The notes beneath the pieces were generated by a model. That model saw nothing but the letters and a program-made list of their open reading frames with translations. It was not told the DNA's origin and did not search any database. A DNA stretch of 53,967 bases, taken from NCBI GenBank assembly GCA_002050125.1, contig MWTA01000089.1, positions 1-53,967 of the forward strand, read 5' to 3'. Made by a program: the position numbers and the translations under genes. Below are positions 17,345 through 25,506 of this stretch, piece after piece; the first letter of the stretch is position 1, and every line of letters begins with the position of its first letter. This DNA is from Anaerolineae bacterium UTCFX2. Lineage in GTDB: Bacteria > Chloroflexota > Anaerolineae > Anaerolineales > UBA4823.

Positions 17345-17723
17345 ATATGGCAGATTGGCTGGACAGGCGCCCCCGCCTCCGCCGCCCTGGAAAATCCATC
17401 CGGTGTGGCGGGGGATCGGGTGCCTCTTGATTTTAATCGGTCCGGTGATGGCTTATCTCATCGCGGATATGTTGGTAACGATGACGATCTCCGAAGGCTG
17501 GTACGCATTGCCGCGCGACCTGACGCGCCCATATCAGATCCCCCTGATCGAAATCACCGTGCCGCATTTTTTTGCTAACCTGATGGCAACCGCCCTGCTG
17601 CTGCTGCTGGGCTTCGCGCTGATCATGATCGCTTACACCCTCATTTTCTCGGTTGCGGGACCGGGGCGCTACACCCCGATGGATTCGCCGCCGGTGCGGG
17701 AAATGCCGAAACGCCGGCGTTGA
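17337..17723 (+). CDS. small two-helix membrane protein
   Basis: A 128-residue protein of no recognised family. A proline run near residues 12-17 precedes the first hydrophobic segment (about residues 27-48, IGCLLILIGPVMAYLIADML). A polar loop follows, then a second segment (about 79-107, FFANLMATALLLLLGFALIMIAY) and a basic tail ending KRRR. It overlaps the FAD/2Fe-2S gene by 8 bases, so it is translationally coupled and probably belongs to the same operon. A role as a membrane anchor for the electron-transfer module is conceivable, but nothing in the sequence proves it. Confidence 0.65.
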   Translation: MGKYGRLAGQAPPPPPPWKIHPVWRGIGCLLILIGPVMAYLIADMLVTMTISEGWYALPRDLTRPYQIPLIEITVPHFFANLMATALLLLLGFALIMIAYTLIFSVAGPGRYTPMDSPPVREMPKRRR

Positions 17724-17766
17724 ACGCCTGCGGGTTGCGCCGCGGGCATAAGGACAATCGAAATAT

Positions 17767-19485
17767 ATGGAGCGCACTGTTCCGACAACGGAATCTGAAG
17801 AGGTCGAGCTTTACACGCGCACCTACTATTCGCTGCTGCGCTCCTCCGCCGAGGTGAAAATTCGCACGCTGGAAGAGGTGCACGCCGGGATGAATTCCCT
17901 GCTCCATCCAGATGCGCGCGAACCGTTCTCGGATATGTCGGCTTTTTTCTACTCGATCTTGCGCCTTCCGAGCTGCATGCCGGAGGTCAAACGGGTGGTG
18001 CTGGGGCAGAACGCGGGCGTGTTTTTCCAGTCGGGGGTGGGAGATATCCTGGAGTGGAAAGAAGTGTACAGCGTTGCACGCCGGCGGCGCAGTTTTTTTG
18101 ACGGCAAAGACACCTTAGCCTGTTTTATTGCCAGCCGGTCGGACATCGACGACATGATTCCGCTGCTGACCGCCTATCAGATCGAATGGAACAAGCTTCA
18201 TTATCGCATCAGGCGGTTGTCCGGCGCGCTCGATCAGGGGGGTTTCAGCGGCAGCCTGGTGGGTTTCAACCGGCTGCGAGACTTGCTTGAAATACCCGAA
18301 GAAGATTTTGACCGGCTGCACGCCATCTGGGATCGCGACCTCGAAACGAACTTGGCGCACATCGCCCAAAAACCCTGCGATCTGAAAGTGCACCTGCTGA
18401 GCGGTTCGCTGAGCGAATACCGCCGGGCGCGCAATGCGTGGTGGGAGAACATCGAACGCGCCCGCCCGGACATCAGCGAGCGTCCGATCTATTTTGTTTC
18501 GAGCAACAATCACAGCCTGGCAAATCTGCTTTCGGGGTTTGCGCTCCAGCAGCCAGCGCTGATCGAATTCCTCGACCAGCCCGGGTACGCCGGCTTGCGC
18601 AACGAATGGGCGGATATTCAGAAAAGCCAGACCAGCAGCAGCCGCGAGAATTTTCTGTACTACCTGCTGCGCAAAGCGGAACAGGATAAGAAGGGGCAAT
18701 ATTTAATCCCGCAGCAGCACGAGTACGAGAACCAAAATGGGATCGCCCGCATCCCGAGCAAGCGCTCCTTCGACGTCGAAGCGCAGGTGATCGAAATCGC
18801 CCGGCTGAATTTAGCGGCGGCGGACCCGCGCCTCCGGCTGAGCGCCAACGTCCAGAAGCTCCAAACCAGCGAAGCGCTGATCCTCAACATCGACTATCCT
18901 TTGGGGCTGGCAGCCTATGACATCCTGGCTGAGATCTCATCCAACGTTGGAGGGGTGTTGGGCGTGTATGTGATGGGGAAAGCCGCGACCCTCAACGCAG
19001 TCATCGGCGATGTCATGATCTCGAACGTCGTGCACGACGAACATTCGCGCAACACGTATCTTTTCGGCAACTGCTTTTCAGCCGCCAAAGTGGCGCCCGA
19101 CCTGGTCTTTGGGACGGTACTGGACAACCAGAAAGCCGTAACCGTGCAGGGGACGTTTTTACAGACGGCGGATTACATGGATGTCTTTTACCGGGAGGGC
19201 TACACGGTCATCGAGATGGAAGCGGGACCGTACCTATCCGCCATCTTCGAGATGTACCGCCCGACCCGCCACCCGGTGAACGAGATCATCGACCTGCACA
19301 GCGCGCCCTTCGACATTGGGATGATCCACTATGCGTCGGACACCCCGCTGGGCAAGGGGAAGAACCTGGGGGCGGGCAGCCTCTCTTATATGGGGATGGA
19401 TTCGACTTACGCGGCTTCGCTGGCGATCTTGCGCCGGATTCTAGCGCTGGAAATCGAGCGGTTGTCGTCTCAGCCAGGGGGATAA
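17767..19485 (+). CDS. DUF6909-like protein with a nucleoside-phosphorylase-like C-terminal part
   Basis: A 572-residue soluble protein. The N-terminal ~330 residues are helical and match nothing I know well. The last ~210 residues look like the PNP/UDP phosphorylase fold: repeated Gly-rich turns, GKAATLNAVIGDVMISNVVHDE, then YTVIEMEAGPYLSAIFEM, where VxEMEA is the ribose-binding signature of that superfamily. I recall such proteins filed as DUF6909, but could not check. It lies 43 bases after the small membrane protein and ends the cluster. Next to a xanthine-dehydrogenase-like enzyme, a base-releasing phosphorylase would make sense. That link is inference, and activity on nucleosides is unproven. 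Confidence 0.55.
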   Translation: MERTVPTTESEEVELYTRTYYSLLRSSAEVKIRTLEEVHAGMNSLLHPDAREPFSDMSAFFYSILRLPSCMPEVKRVVLGQNAGVFFQSGVGDILEWKEVYSVARRRRSFFDGKDTLACFIASRSDIDDMIPLLTAYQIEWNKLHYRIRRLSGALDQGGFSGSLVGFNRLRDLLEIPEEDFDRLHAIWDRDLETNLAHIAQKPCDLKVHLLSGSLSEYRRARNAWWENIERARPDISERPIYFVSSNNHSLANLLSGFALQQPALIEFLDQPGYAGLRNEWADIQKSQTSSSRENFLYYLLRKAEQDKKGQYLIPQQHEYENQNGIARIPSKRSFDVEAQVIEIARLNLAAADPRLRLSANVQKLQTSEALILNIDYPLGLAAYDILAEISSNVGGVLGVYVMGKAATLNAVIGDVMISNVVHDEHSRNTYLFGNCFSAAKVAPDLVFGTVLDNQKAVTVQGTFLQTADYMDVFYREGYTVIEMEAGPYLSAIFEMYRPTRHPVNEIIDLHSAPFDIGMIHYASDTPLGKGKNLGAGSLSYMGMDSTYAASLAILRRILALEIERLSSQPGG

Positions 19486-19494
19486 CCGGCGCCC

Positions 19495-20844
19495 TCAGCC
19501 AAGCGCCGCCTTGTCGGTGATCTCCAGCGCTTCATCCAACACGGCAAACCCCTCCGCTAATTGATCTTTGTCGATGATCAACGGCGGAATGATCAGCACC
19601 GTATGCCAGTGCGTGTACAAGTAGACCCCGTGATCGAGCATGAATTTGCGGAACGCGACCATCGCCTCGCTCGTACCGTTGAAGGGCGCCAGCGGCTCGC
19701 GCGTGCGCCGGTCGCGCACCAGTTCGATAATCCCAAACAAGCCGATCGAGCGCACCTCTCCGACCGAGGGGTGATTCTCGCCCAAATCGGTGAGCAGACG
19801 GTGCAGCACCGCTCCCATTTCGGCGGCGCGCTCCACCAGACGATCCTGCTGCATGACCTGGATGTTGGCTGCCGCCGCGGCAAGCGAGATGGGATGGGCG
19901 TTGTAGGTGAGCCCGCCCTGAAAGACCCGCTGATTGAAAAATTCGGCGATCTCGGGCTTGATCGCGACCGCGCCGAGCGGCGCATAGGCGGAGGTGAGAC
20001 CCTTTGCCATCGTCATCAGGTCAGGGACCACCCCCCAATGCTCGACCGCAAACCACTTGCCTGTGCGCCCAAAGCCGGACATCACCTCGTCGGAGATCAT
20101 TAAGATGCCGTAGCGGTCGCACAACTGGCGCACGCCCGGCAGATATCCGTCTGGAGGGATGATCACCCCGTTTGTGCCGGTCACGCTCTCCAGCAGCACG
20201 GCGGCAATCGTTTCAGGACCCTCATAGAGGATGATCTCTTCCAGATGGTTGAGATAATCCTGACAGAAATCGGCGTCCGAGATCCCCGGGTTGGCGCGAT
20301 GGAAGGTGGAGCGGTAGCGGTACGGATCCAAGAAGTGAACCACGCCGGGCATCAGGTTGGGCTCCCAGGCGACCCGGCGCGGGTCTCCGGTGGCAGCCAT
20401 GGCGCCGGCGGTAGCGCCGTGATAGGAACGGTAGCGCGCCAGAATTTTGTGCTTGCTGGTATAGGCGCGCGCCAGCTTGATGGCGTTCTCGTTTGCGTCC
20501 GCCCCGCCCAGGGTGAAAAGAAAACGGTTCAGGTCGCCGGGGGTGATCTCCGCCAGCAGCTTGCCCAACTGGGCGCGCGGCCGGGTCGCCATTGGCGGAC
20601 CGGCAAACGGCAACTCGCGCGCCTGGGCGACGATTGCTTCGATCACGCGCTCGTCTCCATGACCAATGTTGACGCACATCACCATGGAATTGAAATCCAG
20701 GTAGCGTTTCCCGTCCACGTCCCAGAAATAAACGCCCTTGGCGCGCCCCACCGGGATCGGGGCGACTTTTCCCTGCGCCGACCAGGTCCAGAAGCCGTGC
20801 TCCATTGAGAGCGGTAAAATATCCGAATCAGCGATGGCGGTCAT
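19495..20844 (-). CDS. class-III PLP aminotransferase (taurine/beta-alanine type)
   Basis: A 449-residue fold-type-I aminotransferase moving the amino group of an omega-amino acid or amine to pyruvate or 2-oxoglutarate. The family signature is seen in LMISDEVMSGFGRTGKWFA and the PLP lysine in LMTMAKGLTSAYAPLGA. ANENAIKLARAYT and SYHGATAGAMAATG are the usual cofactor-phosphate and substrate blocks. The start ATGACC and overall length suit the taurine-pyruvate or beta-alanine-pyruvate subgroup, but the donor cannot be fixed from sequence. It ends 9 bases from the phosphorylase-like gene (convergent). No amine-degradation genes flank it. Confidence 0.85.
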   Translation of the reverse strand: MTAIADSDILPLSMEHGFWTWSAQGKVAPIPVGRAKGVYFWDVDGKRYLDFNSMVMCVNIGHGDERVIEAIVAQARELPFAGPPMATRPRAQLGKLLAEITPGDLNRFLFTLGGADANENAIKLARAYTSKHKILARYRSYHGATAGAMAATGDPRRVAWEPNLMPGVVHFLDPYRYRSTFHRANPGISDADFCQDYLNHLEEIILYEGPETIAAVLLESVTGTNGVIIPPDGYLPGVRQLCDRYGILMISDEVMSGFGRTGKWFAVEHWGVVPDLMTMAKGLTSAYAPLGAVAIKPEIAEFFNQRVFQGGLTYNAHPISLAAAAANIQVMQQDRLVERAAEMGAVLHRLLTDLGENHPSVGEVRSIGLFGIIELVRDRRTREPLAPFNGTSEAMVAFRKFMLDHGVYLYTHWHTVLIIPPLIIDKDQLAEGFAVLDEALEITDKAALG

Positions 20845-20944
20845 AGATCCTCACAGCTTGAATATTTTTGTGGTATATGGGAATCCTATCACAGATTTTC
20901 GGGCTGACTTGGTTTGCCGTCGGGCTTCCCAGTCCCGCCCCCTT

Positions 20945-20973
20945 TTGACAAATTGGACGTTATCGGTCATAAT
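20945..20973 (+). promoter_or_regulatory. sigma-70-type promoter
   Basis: TTGACA at 20945-20950, 17 bases, then CATAAT at 20968-20973. It points to the membrane protein gene at 21083, leaving a leader of about 100 bases that ends in AAAGGAGGAGAAA. Confidence 0.75.
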
Positions 20974-21082
20974 GCTGAATTGGTGATCGCCCACTGCTGG
21001 ATTTACCTCGAAGCTTGGCAGCGGATGAATCTGGCATACCAAACCTGACATTCTGATAATCCGCCAAAGGAGGAGAAATAAG

Positions 21083-21517
21083 ATGTACGCAATCGTTTTA
21101 ATTCTGCACAGCCTTATCCGCTGGCTGGCGTTGATTTTAGGCATCGCGGCAGCCGGGTTCGCCTGGTTCGGCTGGTTGAAAAAACAGGACTGGAAACCGC
21201 TCAACCGCAAGCTGGGCGCCTACTTCACCATCGCGATGGATCTGCAATTGGCGCTGGGCTTGCTGCTATATCTGGCGTTCAGCCCCATCACGCGCGCTGC
21301 GCTGCAGAATTTTTCGGCGGCGATGAGCGCGCCCGAGCTGCGTTTTTTTGCGCTCGAACACCCATTGTCGATGATCTTAGCCCTCATATTCGCTCATCTG
21401 GCGAGTATACTGCCCAAACGCCAAAGCGCGCCGTCCGCCAAATTCCGCCTCGCGGCGGTCTTTTCTACGCTGGCGGTGCTGTTGATCCTGCTCGGGACGC
21501 CCTGGATGCGCCCATAA
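21083..21517 (+). CDS. four-helix membrane protein, possibly cytochrome b561-like
   Basis: A 144-residue integral membrane protein with about four hydrophobic helices: residues 2-27, 45-63, 88-103 and 120-138. LHSLIRW in the first helix, a Met-rich AMDLQLALGLLLY in the second, and EHPLSMILALIFAHL in the third give histidines within helices. These could bind haem as in small di-haem b561-like proteins, but this is only a resemblance. AAAGGAGGAG sits at the ideal distance from the ATG and a near-consensus promoter lies upstream. It appears monocistronic, convergent with the sirtuin gene. Confidence 0.7.
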   Translation: MYAIVLILHSLIRWLALILGIAAAGFAWFGWLKKQDWKPLNRKLGAYFTIAMDLQLALGLLLYLAFSPITRAALQNFSAAMSAPELRFFALEHPLSMILALIFAHLASILPKRQSAPSAKFRLAAVFSTLAVLLILLGTPWMRP

Positions 21518-21531
21518 CGCCTGCGCGGGGG

Positions 21532-22368
21532 CTAGCCTCCCTGGCTCCAGGTCTGCCTCAGTAATGCGGGCAGCGCAGCGCCGGCGGCGCAGGGCAAAAA
21601 ATGGGTCGCGTGCGGGGTGAGCGGGGTCTCATGCAGGTTGATCTCCACCAACCGCGCCCCGCGACGCAGCGCCAGCAAAGGCAAAGAAGCGGCTGGCTCT
21701 ACCAGCGCGGACGTTCCAATAGAAAAGAAGATCTCACACGCGCGGGCGGCAGCCTGGGCGGCTGCGAGCGCCTCCCAGGGCAGCGGCTCGCCAAACCAGA
21801 CCACGTCGGGACGCAGCCAGCCGCCGCAGTGCGGGCAGCGCGGCGGCGGATCGTCGGTTTCCTGCCAGCGATCCACAACCCGGTTTTCCTGATAGCATTT
21901 GACGCGCTGGATGTTGCCGTGCAGTTCGATCAGCGGGGCGGCTTTCCCGCTGCCGGCGCGCTGGTGCAAACCGTCAACGTTCTGGGTGATCAGCGTGAAA
22001 TGGGGCAGGCGCGTTTCCATCTCCGCCAGCGCCAGGTGACCCGGATTTGGGCGGGCGCGGCTGATAAGTTCACGCCGCCAGGCGTACCATTCCCAGACCA
22101 GACGCGGGTTCTGTTCGAATGCGGCGGGCGTAGCCAGTTCTTCCGGGCGATAGCGGCTCCATAACCCGGTTTGGGCGTCGCGGAAGGTGGGGATGCCGCT
22201 TTCGGCGGAGATCCCCGCCCCCGTCAGGACTGCGACCGACCGGGCGCGGTGCAGCGCCTCGATTAACGCCGGCGGGATTTCTACGATGAAATCGCGGCGG
22301 GTATCAGAGTCTGGCGGAGCGGAATCAGGTTGAATAGGCTGCGGTGCTGGTTCGGGCGTGTGAGTCAT
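21532..22368 (-). CDS. Sir2-family NAD-dependent protein deacylase, class III-like
   Basis: Removes acyl groups from protein lysines using NAD. A 278-residue protein with the NAD loop VLTGAGISAESGIPTFRD (GAGIS about residues 50-54), ITQNVDGLHQRAG, the catalytic His in LIELHGNIQ, and DVVWFGEPLP. Tyr95 and Arg98 (WEWYAWRRE) match the Y-x-x-R pair that lets SIRT5- and CobB-type enzymes take succinyl or malonyl lysine. The zinc site has one Cys in VKCYQE and CPHC later, a reduced pattern like CobB. Its start overlaps the upstream metallo-beta-lactamase-fold gene by 4 bases (ATGA), so the two form an operon. Confidence 0.92.
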   Translation of the reverse strand: MTHTPEPAPQPIQPDSAPPDSDTRRDFIVEIPPALIEALHRARSVAVLTGAGISAESGIPTFRDAQTGLWSRYRPEELATPAAFEQNPRLVWEWYAWRRELISRARPNPGHLALAEMETRLPHFTLITQNVDGLHQRAGSGKAAPLIELHGNIQRVKCYQENRVVDRWQETDDPPPRCPHCGGWLRPDVVWFGEPLPWEALAAAQAAARACEIFFSIGTSALVEPAASLPLLALRRGARLVEINLHETPLTPHATHFLPCAAGAALPALLRQTWSQGG

Positions 22369-23300
22369 GCTGCATTACGGGTTTTGTGCCAGTAGCGGTG
22401 AATGCCGGCAGCGGACATCCAGGAAGGGTTGGCGGTTTCATAAACCTGGCATTCCGCCTGAGAGAGGCGCTCTTGTTGCGATCTGGCTTCGGTCCACTCG
22501 ATGAACTGGCGGTTCAATTCCTCAATCGAGGGATCGGCTGCCATCTGGCGCGAAACCCACGCGTCGGTCTGCTGCACGAGGTCGGCGAGCGCGCGCAGGT
22601 GCCATTCGGCGTCAGCGTAGATGCCGAAATGCGTCGGCGCGATGCGCGTGAAAGCCCCGCGGCGCTGCTCTTGCGCCAGCCTTTCCACGCTGGCGCGCCA
22701 AAGCTCCAGGTCGATCTCCGGCGGGGGCATCGGCAGCCGCAAATGGCGCAGCCCAGCCAGGCGTATCCCGCCGATGTCGCCCGAAAAGCAGGTTTCGGCG
22801 AAGATGTAGGCATAATGATGATAGGCGTGTCCGGGGGTATCCAGCGGGCGGAAAAGCAAATCCTCGATTTCGATCGGCTCTTGATCTTGGTGCACAACGA
22901 TCTGCGCTTGCGGGACCGGCAGGAACTCGCCCCACAGGCTGTGCATATTTTCGCCATAAATCCGTTCGGCGCTGGCGAGCAATTTTTCCGGGTTGGCGAG
23001 GTGCGGCGCCCCCACCGGGTGAACGTGGATGCGCGCCCCCTGCTTCGCCCACCAGCCCGCCGACCCGGCGTGATCCAGGTGGATGTGGGTCAACAACACA
23101 TCGGTGATGTCGCCGGGCGCGAGACCGAATTCCTTCAGGTGGGCGGTCAGGTTTACCAGGGTGGAGCCGGGACCGCATTCGACCAGGACCGCGCCGCCCG
23201 TGTGCGGGATGAGATAACTGGCGATCGCGCCAGGCAGGTCCATAAAATTCAGATCCAACGTGTGGATCAGTTGTTGGGTAGTTGGGCGAATCGTCATCAT
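22365..23300 (-). CDS. metallo-beta-lactamase-fold hydrolase
   Basis: A ~311-residue MBL-fold hydrolase. The metal-binding motif is THIHLDHAGSAGWW, with further ligands in DTPGHAYHHYAY and FSGDIGGIRL, and a late His in THFGIYAD. The C-terminal extension (~100 residues) is helical, as in a common group of MBL hydrolases of unknown substrate. I start at 23300 (ATGATGACG, with GGAGA just upstream) instead of an open extension to 23426. It overlaps the sirtuin gene by 4 bases and precedes it. No functional link between them is established. Confidence 0.85.
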   Translation of the reverse strand: MMTIRPTTQQLIHTLDLNFMDLPGAIASYLIPHTGGAVLVECGPGSTLVNLTAHLKEFGLAPGDITDVLLTHIHLDHAGSAGWWAKQGARIHVHPVGAPHLANPEKLLASAERIYGENMHSLWGEFLPVPQAQIVVHQDQEPIEIEDLLFRPLDTPGHAYHHYAYIFAETCFSGDIGGIRLAGLRHLRLPMPPPEIDLELWRASVERLAQEQRRGAFTRIAPTHFGIYADAEWHLRALADLVQQTDAWVSRQMAADPSIEELNRQFIEWTEARSQQERLSQAECQVYETANPSWMSAAGIHRYWHKTRNAA

Positions 23301-23449
23301 TTCTCCATGCCTGATGCGGCGCACAAAGCGCGGCGCATAAAGCGCCGCATAGTGCGCCCTGGATCGGACGTTCACCAATTGTAATCGTTTCTCCAAGAAT
23401 TCGACCAAAATTATGCAGTTAGGCAAGGAAAGCTAGGTCAAAAGTAACA

Positions 23450-23477
23450 TTGAAAGCGTTGATGGCTGTGCTAAAAT
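23450..23477 (+). promoter_or_regulatory. probable promoter of the HD-GYP gene
   Basis: TTGAAA at 23450, 16 bases, then TAAAAT at 23472-23477, about 50 bases before the GTG start. AAAGGAACG is the likely ribosome binding site. Confidence 0.6.
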
Positions 23478-23527
23478 TTCAGAGCCGCGCAATGCGGCAT
23501 TAATCTATTCTAAAGGAACGCGCAATT

Positions 23528-24520
23528 GTGGTCGAAACACCTGACCGAACCATCCTGATCGTCGAAGATCACGACGTCCTGAGGGAGGGGCTGCAGATCC
23601 TGCTCGAAGCGGAGAATTACAACGTCATCACTGCGGCGCACGGCAAAGCCGCGCTGCTGCAGATGGAAAGCGCCGTCCCCGACCTGATTCTGTCCGACAT
23701 TTCGATGCCCGAAATGGACGGGTATGAATTTTACGAGGCGGTCCGGTCTCATCCGGAGTGGATGGCAATCCCGTTCATCTTCCTCACCGCCCGCGGAGAT
23801 CGAGCCGACCTATTCACCAGCCGCAAAATGGGGGTCGAAGACTACCTCGTTAAACCGGTCGAGCGCCAGGCGCTGGTCACCACCATCCATTCGCGGCTGG
23901 AGCGCAGCCAGCAGCTCATGCTGGCGCAACTCGAACAGGCTTACGAAGCCAGCCTGATCATGCTCGCAAATGCAATCGAACTGCGCGACCGCTACACGCG
24001 CGGCCATGTGGAGCGCGTGATGGAGCTTGCGGTCAAGATCGCCGAGCAGTTGGATCTGAGCGAGAGCCAAATCAACGCGGTGCGGTTTGGCGCAATCCTC
24101 CACGATATCGGCAAAATCTCGATTCGCGAGGATGTGCTCAGAAAAGCCGGTCCGCTGGATCTGAGCGAATGGTCGGAAATGAAGCGCCATACCACCATGG
24201 GCGCAACACTGCTCAACGATGTCCCGTTCCTCTCTTCTGCCTTGCCCATCATCCTCCATCACCACGAACGGTGGGATGGACAAGGATACCCGAACGGTCT
24301 GGCGGGCGAAGATATTCCGCTAGAAGCGCGCATCGTTACGGTCGCCGACGCATACGATGCGATGACGTCATCCCGCGTTTATCACAATGAGGATACGTCC
24401 ATTGAGGCATTGGAAGAGATCGTTGCCGGAATCGGCACACGCTACGACTGCCAGGTTGTCGAGGCGTTTGTGAAAGCGCTTGAGGCAGAAACCCGCTCAA
24501 GCGAAGATGAGCCGGAGTAA
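23528..24520 (+). CDS. response regulator with HD-GYP output domain
   Basis: A 330-residue two-component regulator likely to hydrolyse cyclic-di-GMP. The receiver domain spans residues ~7-125, with acidic pocket VEDHD, phosphoacceptor Asp56 in LILSDISMPEMDG, and the conserved Lys in DYLVKPV. After a helical linker, the HD-GYP domain shows RGHVERVMELA, ILHDIGKISI (HD), HHHERWDGQGYPNGLAG (the HD-GYP signature) and VTVADAYDAMTSSR. All family metal and substrate residues seem present. The GTG start is chosen because AAAGGAACG is upstream. No sensor kinase gene is adjacent, so its partner is elsewhere. Confidence 0.93.
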   Translation: MVETPDRTILIVEDHDVLREGLQILLEAENYNVITAAHGKAALLQMESAVPDLILSDISMPEMDGYEFYEAVRSHPEWMAIPFIFLTARGDRADLFTSRKMGVEDYLVKPVERQALVTTIHSRLERSQQLMLAQLEQAYEASLIMLANAIELRDRYTRGHVERVMELAVKIAEQLDLSESQINAVRFGAILHDIGKISIREDVLRKAGPLDLSEWSEMKRHTTMGATLLNDVPFLSSALPIILHHHERWDGQGYPNGLAGEDIPLEARIVTVADAYDAMTSSRVYHNEDTSIEALEEIVAGIGTRYDCQVVEAFVKALEAETRSSEDEPE

Positions 24521-24525
24521 AGGGG

Positions 24526-25506
24526 TCAATCCGCGCGCTTCCAGTCGCTTACCTCATCCAGGGTTGTTTTTTCGTCATCGTTCAAGCGCAGTCCAGCCGC
24601 GCCCAAGTTATCGGCTAGCTGGTCGAGATCGCGCGGCCCGATGATCGGGCTGGTGATCCGCGGGTTGGACAGCAGCCAAGCCAGGGCGATCTGGGATACG
24701 CTGGCGCCGCGTTCGTTCCCGATCCGGTCGAGTTGATCCAGCAGATTCCAGTTCTGCGGGGTGAAATAGCGGCTCACCCGCTCCCCGCGAGCGCTGACGG
24801 TCTGCGCGCCGGGGCGGTATTTTCCGGTCAGAAAGCCGCCCCCGAGCGGGCTGTAGGGGATTACACCCAGATCATACGCGTCGCAGACCTCCGCCAGCTC
24901 ACGCTCGAACTCCGCCCGCTTGACCAGGCTGTAATGCGGCTGGAGCGAACGGTAGGCAGCCAGACCGTGCAGGCGTGAGGTCCAAATCGCTTCAGTGAGC
25001 CGCCAGGCGGGATAGTTCGATGCGCCAATGTAGCGCACCTTGCCAGCCCGCACCAAGTCATCGTAAGCCTGCAGCGTCTCTTCGATGGGCGTGTTTTCAT
25101 CATACCAATGAGACTGGTAAAGGTCGATGTAATCCGTCCCCAGCCGGCGCAAGGAGCCCTCTACCGCCTCCTGAATGTGATAGCGGGAAAGCCCCTCGGC
25201 GTTCGGTTCGGCGCCCATCTTCCCCCGCACTTTGGTCGCGAGCACCAGCTTTTCGCGCGAGATAGCAGATTTTTTCAACCAGCGCCCAATGATCTGCTCC
25301 GCCACCCCGCCCGGGTTGCCTTCCACCCAGTTGGAATAGACATCTGCGGTATCGATGAAATTGATCCCCGCGGCAAAGGCGGCATCCAGGATGCGCAAAG
25401 AGAGCGCTTCATCCGCCGTCCAGCCGAATTGCATCGTGCCAAGACAAAGCTCGGAGACTTTCAAACCAGAACCGCCCAAATTGCGATATTCCATAGCTTC
25501 ACTCAT
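24526..25506 (-). CDS. aldo/keto reductase
   Basis: A 326-residue NADPH-dependent oxidoreductase of the AKR superfamily, close to the YajO/Tas-like open set. The N-terminal MEYRNLGGSGLKVSELCLGTMQFG is typical. The tetrad is visible: Asp in FIDTADVYSN (with the following Tyr) and Lys in VLATKVRGKM, His in YQSHWYDE. SPIIGPRDLDQLADNL near the C-terminus binds the cofactor phosphate. The start at 25506 (MSEAMEY) overlaps the galE stop by 8 bases; ATG 25494 is an alternative. A longer open frame to 25764 runs over galE and is rejected. The substrate is unknown. Confidence 0.88.
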   Translation of the reverse strand: MSEAMEYRNLGGSGLKVSELCLGTMQFGWTADEALSLRILDAAFAAGINFIDTADVYSNWVEGNPGGVAEQIIGRWLKKSAISREKLVLATKVRGKMGAEPNAEGLSRYHIQEAVEGSLRRLGTDYIDLYQSHWYDENTPIEETLQAYDDLVRAGKVRYIGASNYPAWRLTEAIWTSRLHGLAAYRSLQPHYSLVKRAEFERELAEVCDAYDLGVIPYSPLGGGFLTGKYRPGAQTVSARGERVSRYFTPQNWNLLDQLDRIGNERGASVSQIALAWLLSNPRITSPIIGPRDLDQLADNLGAAGLRLNDDEKTTLDEVSDWKRAD

